DNA of 64,000 nt from Carallia brachiata (GCA_021464245.1 JADCRB010000001.1:682801-746800), one strand, 5' to 3'. Shown: positions 15,075 to 27,964, numbered from the stretch's first letter. Numbers and translations are program-made. Notes: a model not told the origin generated them from the sequence alone.

Positions 15075-15235
15075 AAACCCTACCTGCTGTTTATATAACT
15101 AACAAAAACAAACTAATATTACGCAAAGCCACCTCTATTTTATTCAATTTGCTATAATGGCCCACCGTCAAGGAAAAAGAACATCAAATGGGCCTACGGG
15201 CCCAAATTAGACAAGTCCATGGCCCATCCAATGTG
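15075..15235 (-). promoter_or_regulatory. RPL3 promoter: TATA, telo-box and site II elements
   Basis: AAACCCTA (telo-box) lies at 15075-15082 and a TATATAA-like box at about 15090-15097, read on the minus strand. Upstream are several TGGGCC/GGCCCA (site II) motifs at about 15160-15168, 15187-15206 and 15220-15230. Telo-box plus site II is the known promoter code of plant ribosomal-protein genes, bound by PUR-alpha-like and TCP factors. Exact transcription start is inferred at about 15060. Confidence 0.75.
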
Positions 15236-17885
15236 GAATTAATTTTTAGTGGTCGGAGCCCTGGAAATCTATTCTACTCTATTTATTTGGGCAATATTCT
15301 CAATTAGGGCAACAAAAACAACACCGCCGCCACCAGTCTCCACCGAGCGCAGCGCCACCACTATATAAGCAGTTATATATATATAAGAATGTAGATGGGT
15401 AAGTAAATTTGAAAATAGTTTTTTGTTTTTTCTGGTCCTTCCTTCATTAGTTGAATGGAGGAAGAGAGAGAGAGAGTGATGAATCTCTGATTGTGCATGT
15501 GCAGCACCATTCCTTCGTGTGACGGACTGGTGCAATGATCGGCACTTTCCACACGAGATTTCTGACTCTGTTGTTTCAAATTTTGTTTTCCTTAAAAAAA
15601 AATCTTTTTTGATTCGTCTTAGGGCTCCTGGCTCGTGTTTGGTTAGCGAGAAATTAGAAGAAAAATTTGTAAATTTGGCTGATTCTTCTTTGCAATTTAC
15701 GGCTTCACTGCCCGAGATGCTGCGGGCGGTCAGTAGTAAGTAGTACAGAAAGCCCTCAGCTGTGTGTTCCTGCAACGAGATCTCTGTAAATTTCAATTCA
15801 ATGTTGAAAAAACTATGCGCAAATATGCTTTTTTGTGTGTGTGTGTGTGTGATGAATGTGCTTATGGACGGTCTTGTGCTGATCAGATGCGTTTTTTTCG
15901 TTAGCACACAACATAAACATAAGCTATATTGATTAGAGAGATAGCCAATATTGTCTTTCAAGTTTTTCCTCTATTATTTTGTGTATGAGGAAAGGCTATC
16001 CATGCTTGGCTTACATAAACATCCTTTTTTTTTTTTTTTTTGGTTTTTTTTTTGTCGGCTTAATAAAAGCAGTTGTTGATGATGATGATGCTCAGTGCTT
16101 ATGGACGGCACATAACATTCTCATAAGCAACATTAATTAATTTTTGTACATAAAATGTAAGCTACTTCTGCATCAGTAGCCTTATCTCACATTGGCATTG
16201 CCAATGGAAAAGCCAAACAGACAGACATGGCGGCGATTGTCTTTCCTTCTCTTACCTTCTCAAAACCATTATGACCTCCCATGTTGCTTCTTCAGGTTTC
16301 TCCTCCTTCATTTTATTCCTATTTTTTATTTTTTGTTTTTCACTTACTTTTCTTTCTTTTAATCTATATTTCATTTCTTTTTATGACCTTTTTTCTTTTT
16401 CATTTCTTTTTTTTAATGGATTTTAAATGGGGTTATGCAGTTGGATGGATTATTACCAATTATCCAATTTGATCGATTATTACCTTTTTTTTTTGGTTAC
16501 AACAAGGGTCAAAATCCATTTAACAATCAAGAAAGGGAAATTTTGAGAGAATTGATGATCAAATCCTAATCTCTTTTTTAATATAATGTTAATGAATTAA
16601 TTATTTTAAACAGTCATTTATTATTAATTAACTTTTTGAAGAACTAGTTAAATTTTTGAAAGACATGATAATGTATGTATGTATGTATGTATGTATGTTA
16701 GATGGGACAATGCAAGTCGTTGGAACAGTTCCGACCACAAGCCCAATCTCCCGAGTTATCGAAGAATCTTAGGCCAGCATGCATTACCTGTGCTGCAGCA
16801 TTTGTCATCCCCAAGACCTAAGCGAGCATTGGCAATTGAGATGCATGGCATATTAGTAGACCAACAAAACCAACAGAATTGAGGCTGTCAACACCAAACT
16901 GGTCCTCCTTTGGAAACGCTGTGTGCTACTGAAAATTCAACAAGAATCTGAAACAGGTTCTACAGGTGCAGAAGAAGCAGGTGATGAGTTCTGAAAATTC
17001 AACAAACTACTACTACAGGTGCACGTACTGTGGTTGCCCTGCAATGAAAATGGTTCTACAATTTAACAATCGCTCTCGTCGTGCTTTTGATGTTGTCTAC
17101 TTTCGTCACCGTAATCATGTTCAAACGCGTCGTCGCTCTCAATCTCATTAAAAATAGATAATTTTTTTTGTACCAAAATAATCAAAACCGGAGAAAAAAA
17201 AAATTGCGACATAGTTCAATTCCAAGTAAATTTACAAGAATACCGTTCATTTTGCAAGTGATGATTCCCAGTCCACTCTTGCGCTGATAAACTCTCGGAA
17301 TAAATTAATGTACTCACAACTAATCAAGGAAAGTTTACACGCGCAAATTGAATCATATAACAATAATTTATTTTTTCCGAAAACATAATTCCATTTTTTT
17401 ATCCGGGTGAGTGGTATTAACACCATGTTTGACTACTTTTCAAGGGAAAAAGAAAAAAAAAATCTTAAAATTTGTTACTTATTTTATTTATTTATTTTTT
17501 ATCAATTCAAATAATTATTTTTTATTTTTTTTCATAAATTATTATTTATTTTTTTTACAACTTTCTAATTATTATTTTTTAATAATTATAATACTATTAT
17601 TAATATATTATTTTTTTATTTTATTTTATTTATTTTCTATCCAATTTTTAACTATCTAATCACACCACAAAAAAATTTCTGCGTTTAGACAGTCGGGCGG
17701 TCGATTTGGACTAACCAAAGAAACTGCTTTAGATTTGATTCAACGGCTCTGTCTTTCTTTCTTCTCACAGAGGAGGTTGACAGAACTTTCTCCACGTGGC
17801 ACTAGTCGTAAGAAGTGCCGCTTATCGCACGGGAAACTTTTTCTACTTTTCTCCCCAAAAAAAAAAAGCTACGTATACTTGCAGC
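15236..17885. other. Intergenic region without a supported gene
   Basis: Low-complexity DNA with T-runs, a GT repeat (about 15834-15851), a (TATG)n repeat near 16672-16700 and an AT-rich block at 17400-17660. Several short ORFs occur, including a 230-codon minus-strand one, but none has domain signal or gene-like splice structure. The only protein trace is the WRKY-like zinc-finger fragment at 17005-17151. Confidence 0.55.
17005..17151 (+). pseudogene. WRKY zinc-finger fragment (relic)
   Basis: Reads NYYYRCTYCGCPAMKMVLQ followed by AFDVVYFRHRNH and a stop. YYRCTYxGCPAxKxV is the second half of a WRKY domain: C-x4-C, then about 23 residues, then the histidines. The last zinc ligands are off by one residue (H-R-N-H instead of H-x-H). 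No WRKYGQK motif was found upstream in the preceding kilobase, so this is most likely a leftover of a transcription-factor gene. An exon of a live gene spliced from further away cannot be excluded. Confidence 0.45.
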
Positions 17886-18423
17886 TAGAGGTGTCAAAAA
17901 GTGACCCGACCCGATAACCCGTTTGAATCCATCCGAAAAAATTGGGTCAGGAACCCGATTTTTCAACCCGAATCCAAAAATGACCCAACTCGAAAATGAT
18001 CTGAAAATTTTGAGTTAGATCCGGGTTGGATCCGGGTCACCCGTTAGGTTAAGAAAAAGACAAAATAGTGAAAATATTTTTGACTTTTACCTTTGACTTA
18101 TCTTTTTTAAATATTAATTAGTATTATTTTCATAAAATATCGATATATATGACGCAAAAACTAAATTTAAACGTTTAATTTATTATAGAAATGAGTTTTA
18201 AATTTAATTGAAATGTTTTATTTTAGTAAAAAATGACTTAAAAAAATAATAGTTCAGTGCGAATTCGGACCTGAATTAGACCCGAATCCAACCCGAATCT
18301 GAAACGACCCAACCTGAACCCGAACCGAATGTAACGTGACCTGAAAGTAACCCAACCGAAAATGACCTGAACCCGAAACGACCCAACCCGAACCCAACCC
18401 AACCCGACTTTTTGACACCTCTA
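17886..18423. mobile_element. hAT-like MITE (538 bp) with perfect TIRs and 8-bp TSD
   Basis: Starts TAGAGGTGTCAAAAAGT and ends with its exact reverse complement (17 bp). The element is flanked on both sides by CTTGCAGC (17878-17885 and 18424-18431). The interior has many ACCCGA/GGGTTC repeats at both ends and an AT-rich core, with no transposase. TIR start and 8-bp target duplication fit the hAT superfamily. It sits about 310 bp upstream of the next gene's ATG. Confidence 0.9.
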
Positions 18424-18732
18424 CTTGCAGCAATCTTACGAACATCCATTTGCACAATTACTATCATAACCCCAATAAGCTGTCGCGTTGGCATCCTACA
18501 ACGGCGAGTACAGTGTACATCGGAGCGAGTGGGTGAAGCAAGCTTATTGTATACGTTTGGAAGAGCGGGAAACCAACATTTTTCCTTTTTTGAATTTGAA
18601 AAACAAACAAAAAACATTTTTTTTTGGATTACCGTTTGTTCGAATAACCTCCTCTCCTTCTATAATAATCTCTCCTTTTCTTTTTCTTTTTTTTTTTTTG
18701 AACCGGGGCGTTATGAGATTTCGAGGAAGATA

Positions 18733-21700
18733 ATGGATTTGGATAGTTTGAACCGGAAACAACTGCAAGCTCTGTGCAAGAAACATGGCCTGCCCGCCAA
18801 TAAGTCCAATCGCCAAATGGCCGATCTTTTGGCTTCCGCTCTCAACAACAACGAGGTTTGTTTGGTTTGCCTTTTGTTTGGTTGCCAAGAAAAATTGAGC
18901 CGACTTAACAGGAATTTATCAAATTTCTGATATCTACCGAAAAGAAAATTTCCGATCCGGTCTGTTCGCTGTTGTAAATCTGATGAAAATTCCCGTTGTT
19001 ATGGCACATTAATTGATAGAGCCAGTCGTTTTTTTTTTTTTAATACATAATTTAAAGGATTGGAGTACCGGTTAGTTTGGTAATCGAATTCAGATTTTGA
19101 ATTGAAGTATATGATGTTTAGGTATTCGCCTATGGACTTGCTAATAATTTGTATTATATACAGGTGAAGCAGGGTCTAATTCCAGTAGATCCTGGAAAAG
19201 CAGATGATGAGAGTGAGAATAAGGATTTTCCGAAGAAATCGAAGAAAGTTAGGTTTAGTCCGGAAAATGAAACCCATGTATATGAGCCTTCCGCAGTTAG
19301 ACCCAAGGTCAAGAGGAGAAACGTGGTTGTTGGTGCGTTGAAGGAATCAACTAAGGGTGCTGAAACTGAAGGACAAAGAATCTCTGGGGAAGTTAGTGGA
19401 AACTCTACCAGAACTTTGAGGTCTAGAGTGCGAAATGCAGTTGAAAAAGATGTAGAAATAGTCGCTTTGCCTGTTATTGTGAAGAAGAGAGGGAGAGGAT
19501 CCAAAAAGGTAGAAAGCAACATGGAAGAAAAGGTTAATGTCAGTGGCAAGACACCTTCCACTGTTGAAATGAGTGACATGGATCGTGTAGTGCAAGATGA
19601 AGCTGAAATGAATAGAGGGCTGGTTAGGAGGCGATTGAGAAGTAGAGAGGTAATAATTGAGGGTGTTGGAGGTGGGAGAGGAGATTTGCCTGTTCAGAGA
19701 AATAATTTAGAATCTGGAAGGTTAGGGAAAAGAAGGAATGGTGATGATTCTCGGGGCAATTTGAGTGTGGATGAAGATGGTAGACTTGACAATGTGCCAA
19801 CTATATTGACAAGAAATGTGAGAAACAATTCAGCATTGGCAAAGGGTGAACTTGCTGGCATGACTACCAGATCACGGGCAAAGCTTGAGGAGAATTCTTC
19901 TTCTGCTATTGAAGTTAAGCCTCAAACTGTTGCAGCTAGGGATAAACATGGAATGGGTGTCAGACGATTGAGAAGAGAGGTAGCAGCAGGTCCACTGCCA
20001 GAACCTATATCAGTGGCAAAATCAAGGAGAGCTGAAGCTGCAACTCAGTCCAAAAGGTCTGGAAGAAATGTTGCAGAGGTTTCTTCTACTGCGGTGACCA
20101 AAGCTAAGGCTGCTGACATTAAGCAAGGATGTGAAGGGCTTGCTGAGCTTGGTGAATCTTGGAAGGGTAATAGAAGCTCTCGTAGACTTAAATCTGTTGC
20201 AACCCAGAAGGCTGAGGCAGGAAACAAAGGAACTGAGGTAAACAAGAAGACTAAAAAGAGAACAAGGAATTCGGATTTCAAAGTGATTAATAAAGGTAAA
20301 TCTTTTGTAGAAACTAGAGAAGATACTGAGAAGGATTCTCTTGTGCTTAGGCAACTGAGGAGGTCCAGACGTAAAATTGTTTTATTTAACTCTATGGCTT
20401 CCAGTGACAAAACTGGAATTGGAGAAACTGTTGAAAGGATAGAGCAATTGGGTGAAAAAATTTTGGGAACAGATACTTATGCAATTGACCAGCCTTTGAG
20501 GACTAAAAGAAATGCCTGTAGAGACAGTTTTGTAGCAAAATCCAGTGAAACAGATATTGCTTACATTGGAAACGTTAGACAAGTGAGACAAAGATGTGAG
20601 CCAGCTTTGGAGAAAGAAATTTCTGCTGTTGTCAGTGAAACTTTTGGTGAGAACTCTCGAAGACAATCCAGAAGACATGGTTCTAGAGGTGATTCAATTG
20701 GAGTATGTGAGCTCGGTAACACCATAGAAAAGAAGATACAGACCCCGTCTACATTGCCAGTCATGGTGGAGGAGGCTACTTCCACTGGGAACATTTTACC
20801 CTCTCGAGGAGGGCCAATTGAAGGGACTGGATTGACCAGGCCACAAGCAACAGGGATCAAAATCATTCAAGTTTAAACAGCATGGAAGATGTTCATAAAA
20901 GTGGGAACAACAGGGCATCCAACAGCAAACTGAGTGGAAAAAGGAAGACCAGTTTCATGGATTTTTCTTCCATTGATTCTGAATTGGAGAAAGGTACAGG
21001 TGATAAATGCAATCAGAGGAAATTTTGGCTTCAGCATCTCCTAAGTTGCAAGGTGCTGTGCTGATCAAGAAGCAGTACAGTTGCTGTGAGCCTCTAATTG
21101 TTGATGCAGCCCCCACTGTTGTGGTAGATGAGGTACAGCAATCAGCAGCTGGTGGTCTCGCTCTGGGTGGTGCTAATGATCAGTCATGTGGCACTTCAGG
21201 GGTTGTTGCAGATTTCCTATTGGTGATTTATCCACACTTGAACTGCTGGAATTTCAGGCTAAATGTTGTGATTCACCTGTTCCATCCAGTGGCTTGTCTT
21301 CTGCAAACAACAGGACAGCATCCAAGAGAAAATGGAGTGGAAAAAGGAAGACTAGTTTCATGGACATTTCTTCCTTCGATTCTGACATGAAGAAAGGTAC
21401 AGGTGTCAAAACACATTCAGGGGAAATTATGGATTCAGTGTCTCCTAAGTTGCAAGGTGATCTTACTGACCAAGAATCACAAGAGATTGCTGGTGAGCCT
21501 CAGATTGTTGATGCAGCCACCAATGTGGTGGTAGATGAGGTACGGAAAACAGCAGCCAATGGTCTCAGTCCAGGTGGTGCCAACGATCAGTCATGCCAAC
21601 CTTCAGGGATTGGTGCAGAGTTTTCTATTGGTAATTTATCTGCACCTGAACAGCTGGAATTTCAGGCCAAATATTGTGATGTCCCTTCTCCCAGTGGTTT

Positions 21701-24700
21701 ATCTTCTGCAAACAATTTATCTTTTGAAGGTAAATTAGTTTATCTTGATTGAAGCACTATATTGCTTATGTTTACTTATCATCCTTAAAGTCTTTGATGG
21801 TGAATGTCTTAATTCCTCAGCAGGAAATGATGACACTGTTGCTGTCAAAAACAATCCAATGAAAGGTGTTGGACCGTCAATCAAAGAATATGAAGTCCAT
21901 AATTTAGAAATGTCTCAAAAGGGCATAAAAACTGAAAAAACTGAACACAAAATTTTACATCCCAACATGAGAGCATCACCAACTGCTGAAGCAAGTGTAC
22001 AGCAGGATAGTTTCACCCTCTCTTCACACGAAAAGGCTATAGCCCAAGTTTGTAAGGAGGAGAACATTGATCGGGAGGAAAGCTCCCACAAATTGTCCAA
22101 GGCAGAGAAGAGTGTACACGATTTTTTTAATGTTGAAGATCTCGCCTGAACTCCTTGGAAGTGAATAATACTGACAGACTTGATCAATGTTCTGCAGCAG
22201 ATGTTGCTTTAAAATGTGAGGGCACCTGATCAGTTTTCATTGCTACGGTTTTTTAATGTTTTTAGACATGCATTTTCCTTGGTCTTAATTCAAACTTTAC
22301 CTGTCTATGTTGGTGCTATCTTTGGTGCTCCTCCAGGGATGTCATTCTCCCTTCCAAAACTTAACGAGTCACATCAGCAAGGTTTGTTTCAAAACTTTAT
22401 GAATCACATTGACTCTTTTTTTTTAAATTATTGCAGCAGTTAGTCCTGAAATTCCCTTCCTTTATCATCTAAATATCTACTTCCAGATCAACACACATTA
22501 TCAGTCACAAGTCCAGTTAAAAGGGCTGGACAAGAAGCTAAAAGGCCTGACAGTTGTGATGTTGATGCTGCATCTGAGGACTTTTGGCATCCAATTCACA
22601 TTTTAAGGACAGAAAAGCTGCTCTGGAGGGAATAATTCCAGATTCTTTGTTTCAGTCTTCTTTACATGAGTTGGTGGATGAAAAGAGGGGCTATCCTTCA
22701 ATAGAGAAATGCCAGCAACAATCTATAAACTTAACAGCTGAGGAAAAAGAAACTGAGAAAGCTTTTTCTGACAAAGCTGGTGACAAAGCATCATTTTCAG
22801 AAGCAACAGCTCCATTGAGGGATGAAGAATTGGTTTCTGAGATGCTTGACAATGGAACCATGTTTTTACAGAGAGAGGGCAGCGATGATGCAGTTAAAGG
22901 TGTGCATTTTTTTTTTTTGGGGACAAGTCAAAGCTGTGCATTATATTAGTTTATATTAAACAAGAAATTATATTTCTTTTGGTGTATTGCTTTAAATCGT
23001 GAAGGTAAATTTCCGAATTCCGCGAGGGAGGAAAGACTGGGATGCCAAGAATGTCCAACAGAAAATGTTCATGTCCACGATGACATAATGGAAGGTGACA
23101 GTGTTCATGTCAATGCATGTACAACTGAAGGTGGCAGAGCATCTGTTCAGTGGTATGACATCTGTGATTGGAAATATCTACTGGGAAGGGGACATTACAA
23201 CAGATGAAGTTGAGTGCAATGAGTTATATCGTAATGAGCGAGAATCACTAACTGCTGAGGGAAGCTTTCAGCTGGATGGACATGAACCCCTTTTCATTTG
23301 ACAAGGCAGCGAGCCAAGTCACTGGAGCCAAGGCTGACCATCTGCAAGGTTCGGTTCAAGCTCATCTTTTGGCAAATAAAATATTATTTGGTTAACTTGT
23401 TTGGCATTGGCTAAATTCACATTCTGCTGTGGAAGGATTGTGTTTTCATTTACTTAATTCAGTCTTATTTTTTTGAAAACGTTACATGCGACATTTTCTG
23501 ATGTTGGTGACAGACGATTGTGTTTTAGTTTTTAGTTTCTTGCTTTTCTTTTCCAACAGAAACATAGGAATTGAGATTATCTAAAGCTCTTTGTTCCTTA
23601 ATGCAGAAGAGGAGCAACCTGAAGATTTAAATGCATTATCAGCCAGTTGCGCCAATTCAGTTAAAAGAATCGATTGTGAAGCAAATGAATTTGAAAACTT
23701 GGCCTCATACACTTGTGATGTTGATGTTGCAGCTGAGAAAATCTCGACAAGTAATACAAAGTGTGAGGGTGAACTGGAAGCTCTGGGGGGAATACGATCA
23801 GGTTCTCTGCCTCAGTCTTCTTCAGAGGAGTTTCAAGACTTAGACCAGGGCAATTCTTCAATGGAAACAAGTTCTTCAGATGAGGTTTTTGGGGAAGAAG
23901 ATACTGGAGATTTTACAGCTGAGAACAGAGAAGAGAAAGTTGGTTTTGACAGTGATAGTGTCAAAGTGTTACTGTCTGATTCATCAACTCAATTGAACAG
24001 TGCAGAACCCCTAAACAACAGAAAGATTTTTGCAGAGAACTGCAGTGGTGATTCGGTCGTAAGTGTGCCAGTTAGCAGGACTTCACAAAAAATGATTGCA
24101 GTGGGGATTGTTGAGGAATTTTCTGATTGTGGGGATGAGTTTTTGTCCAAGATGGTTTCTGCCGATTTTGGTCTTAATAAGACAACTATTATAGCTGAGG
24201 ATTCAACACACGACTCTGAGGATAATGCTGGTAACCTTCACAATCACGAGAACGTAAATATTTTTGATGAGTTGGATAATAATTCTTTTTACATAGTTGA
24301 CAACCATAAACCCATAGAAATCAAAGCAGCAGATATGAGGGAAGTTATTGGAAGTATGGCTTCCGGCCCCACGGTTAAATTCAGCGGTTCTAAGCATAAT
24401 AAAGTTGAGGCTGAAATTGGAGAAGTAAACACTGGAGGCAACCGTACTAAGAATATCTTATACTCCATCAAAAGGGATGCAAACTCCCCAATATCCCCTC
24501 AGATAACAAGGAGCGGAAGAAAGCAGGCCGAGGACAGGTCTAGCGGAAACGTAGATAGTGGAGCCTGCAAAACTGCCCACTTCCTTGGTAGTGATCTAAT
24601 GGCTTCAAACGCGCCACCAACTGGCAGTGGATCTACAAACAACTCCGATGTGGCAGAGAAAACACCTTTTTTTTTGTACCTGCTAACATGGTTCTCACTG

Positions 24701-27072
24701 GCTACAACTCCAACAAATCTGTAGATGTGGAACTATTGTATAATGCTTCTTCATCAAGACCGAGAAAGGATGCAGACTGCCCTCCTCTTTCACCTGTCAT
24801 GTCTTGTTCTCATTACGGTACGGTTCTAGCTGTCCTCATTTCTCTTAAAGTCAGAACTCAGAAGCACCATGACATTCTCCTTAGATATTAGGTCCTTTTC
24901 TTTTTATTTCCTTTTCTTCTTTTTGCAGTCTTGTAAGTGTGTGGTTTCTGATTATCAATTATTGTGTATCTCAAAGTAGCAGATAATGCACCCTCAGAGT
25001 TTGATGATGAAACAGCCTTGTTTACTGAGCGGGAGTTGAATTTGTTTCATTCGAAGGCATCACATGACGTGGCAGGGACTATGCCACACCCAAGTTGCAA
25101 TGAGCAGGAAATGAACTGTTCTGCTGAAATTTTATTAGGTGTTGATAGCCTTTGCAGCAAGTTTGATATCAGTTTGTACAGGTCTACAGTAACAAGGCAG
25201 AATGATTTGGCATCTGGTGGTTAGTGTCTCGGCCTACAACCTGAACTTGTTTTTTTTTTTTTTCTGCAACTTGTCTATTAAAATCTTTCCTTGATGTGAA
25301 AGATAAAGAATGGGGTGATAACTTTTTAGCTTAGTTTGATTGCCTCGTAGTTGACCCTTTAAGTTTCTATGAGGTGTTATTATTTTGTTCCTGTGAGATT
25401 TTTAACTTGATTCTCTTTTATATTTTTCTTTTTGTGCACATGAAACACAAAAGAAGAGCGAGTCTCTAATGTCAGTAACAACACAGGTGAAAAAGAGACC
25501 ACTTATGTCAGAGGTATGGCTACCAACAAGAGATCCCAGTCAATTACTTAACCAGGCAGCTGTATAACACAGCACCTTGATTTGGCGTGTTTTTTGTAGG
25601 GAGCAGTTCTAGCAGGGGAGCTCCTCTGTCTCAAGGGGACAGCAAAACTATAGCGGGAGAAAGTGGCAGGGCTCAAGAATTTGTTGGAAGTCTAAATGAT
25701 GCTAAAGATGGTTCAAGACCAGAAACTAACAAAGAAGATTCTCAGGTAGTTGATGAGCATGAGGATACAGCGAATGAAGCAGCTGTCAATAGTGGTTATA
25801 TGGGACTGCACTGTTTGCCTTGTCACGACAACAAGGTTGATTCTGTGGTTCAGTTCAATGAATGTCCAGACAATAAAAGCCAAAATGTCACTTTTGCATT
25901 GGATTGTGATACAGTTGTTGATTACTCTATTCTCTCGGGAGTCCATGCCTCAAATTATGGTTAGCTCTAGTAGCTTAACTGAAATCAGTATATCATAGTC
26001 TTTTGCAATAATTTGAAAACCTGAATATGCTATTTTTTCTTTGCTTATTTCTTGATTTACAGATAATAAGGCCGTGGAGCCAAATTCGCTTATTGAAGAT
26101 GGGGAACAAGATATGGATGGAAAATCAGATTCAGAGGCCTTGATAATTGATTTGATGAGTGAGGATGCTCTAGTGGTGCAAGAAAATGAAACACTTAATG
26201 AACAAGCAACCATATCAATTGCTGAAAAGCAAGACGGTGTCAAAAAGGATCTAAAGAAGTGGAACTTTCAGAGCACAACTGCACAAACACTGCTGTTCTG
26301 GATGAACCTAAGTCTGAAGAAGTTGAATCTTTGAAAATGCATGAGGATCCGTCTGCAGTTGATTACGTCCAAGAATCTTTTAGTTGTGAGAATCTTGATG
26401 AACATTATTCCGACTTTGAGCAATCTCATTGTCCCTCTGAAAACAAAATATTGACAGCTGCTGCTGAACCAAATGATTTTCTTAATTCTGATTTATTTGA
26501 ATACAAAGTAGAATATGATCCGAGCAATGAAAAGCAAGTAAATGTTGCCAACTTTAGTGTTGAAGATGCTGGACAAGCAGCACAATTGACTGAGGAAGTG
26601 TTCAATGAGGGGTCCATAGAAGATGAATCCCGTGGAGTCACCACTTTAGATGTTAGTCAAGGTACATGAAATAACTTCAAGTTATTTTTTCTTTTCGCCT
26701 TGTTTAAGCATTATTTGACTAGAGACTGCCGAGACAGGTCATGCCTAATTTCTTAGTTTATATGTTTTGCCAGCAGAGATTGCTTGTAAAGATGATCGGA
26801 TGTGTCAGCCGAAGTTCCTGTCTACTCAGACAATGAGTTCACATGCAAAGAGGAAGGAAAGCAACAGCTTATTTGCTAAACAATCGGGTTCTTCGGTGAT
26901 GAAAAGTACAAAAGTTAAAACTGGTGCAATCCAAGTTACACCCCAGAAAACGCAGCACTACAATCGCATGAAAGAGAATGAGACAGGTATCAAGATCGAA
27001 AAATCTGGGGATCTGATGGCACTCAAAACACCGTCGAATAGGCCGGCATTAAGGGATATTTCAAAGAATTAG
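18733..27072 (+). CDS. Large uncharacterised SAP-like, charged nuclear-type protein (multiple frameshifts)
   Basis: Function not recognised. Exons inferred: 18733-18855, 19164-21729, 21821-22215, 22337-22381, 22487-22899, 23005-23348, 23607-24817, 24980-25219, 25454-25513, 25600-25959, 26063-26661, 26774-27072, about 6.65 kb coding (~2200 aa). The N-terminus MDLDSLNRKQLQALCKKHGL resembles a SAP-type helix-turn-helix found at the start of several plant nuclear proteins. It is followed by KKVRFSPE and many basic RRSRR/TRSRA clusters in exon 2; later exons are very acidic. The end is MKENETGIKIEKS then NRPALRDISKN. Every intron from the second on is phase 1. The reading frame changes near 20853, 21013, 21216, 22143, 22584, 23140, 23288, 24670 and 26253, mostly as if one base were missing. 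As written, translation would stop at 20876 (611 aa). A decaying gene or local sequence errors are both possible. Confidence 0.75.
20906..21713 (+). repeat. In-gene tandem duplication, two ~400-bp units
   Basis: Unit A (about 20906-21305) and unit B (about 21306-21713) each encode SGKRKTSFMD-F/I-SS, SPKLQG, IVDAA, VVVDEV, GGANDQSC, LEFQAK and SGLSSANN in order. Unit B stays in one frame; unit A changes frame twice and carries further compensating gaps. This gives a direct internal reference for where bases are missing in unit A. Confidence 0.9.
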
Positions 27073-27964
27073 TTTCTGGCATATATTATTTTAACATTTT
27101 TCAGTTCTTTGGGTGTTGTAATTTTGCTTTTTGAAGCAAGTTTGAGCATATCTCATGCGTTTGCACAAATTGGTGTGGACCAACTTCACCTTGTGTGGAA
27201 CTGTGATAGGTCAGTAGAACTGTAATATGGTGTAGGTGTAGCCACTTTCATACTGTCCTTTTGGGGATTTGGTCGTGTAAGTATGTATGATTAAATCATT
27301 ATGACAAGTTAAAACTTTGGAACAACTGTTAAACTTTATTTAATCACATTTCATGTTGAAGATTAACTAGTTGCTGTATCTTGAATAGCCCACTATCCAT
27401 TATGTACTGGGTTGTTTTGCTGGAACTTTGCAGAATCTCATGATATGCATGGCTCAATTTTAAATGCAAGGCAACCTTGCAAGGTTCTTGCCTTACAAAA
27501 AAAAAACGAAAAAGGAAAAACAGAAAGAATCATCCCTAGCAAGAGTGCAGCAACAAGGCAGAACAGTAGAAACTTGAAGCAATAAAATTACAGAGTGGAA
27601 ACTCAGGGGGAAGTCCCCAAAATGATGTGGATGTTTGTGTTAAGTCCCTTATTGAAAGGGATCACAAATCCAATAAAAATCTTCCAAATTACAGGCGAAA
27701 TGACAGATTTCACGACCAACTACAAACTCCACATGTATTCCAAATCCAAAAGAATCAATGAGAATATTTAGAATAGAAAAGCATTGTGTCTGTCCGTTAT
27801 ATCTATACACATCCCCCCGGTGGTTTTCTGTCTTCAGAACTTATTGCGAAGAATCATGCCGCGTCACATTACATTTTTGATAAACATGGACGACCTTGCA
27901 TTTGCAATGCAGAGCAGCTTTCCTACATGTATCTCAAAATATCATCTTTACGTTCCACGTTGCC
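27073..27964. other. Convergent 3' intergenic region
   Basis: Lies between two gene ends. The first part should be the 3' UTR of the large charged-protein gene and the last ~200-400 bp the 3' UTR of CESA. No ORF or RNA gene is supported. Confidence 0.6.

Noticed and set aside
15269..15961. 230-codon minus-strand ORF
   Set aside because: Leucine/serine-rich, low complexity, no domain, no splice or promoter support; overlaps poly-GA and GT repeats.
18412..18930. 172-codon ORF covering the first exon of the charged-protein gene
   Set aside because: The upstream part is translation of MITE end and leader; the SAP-like N-terminus starts at 18733 and the donor at 18856 ends the coding exon.
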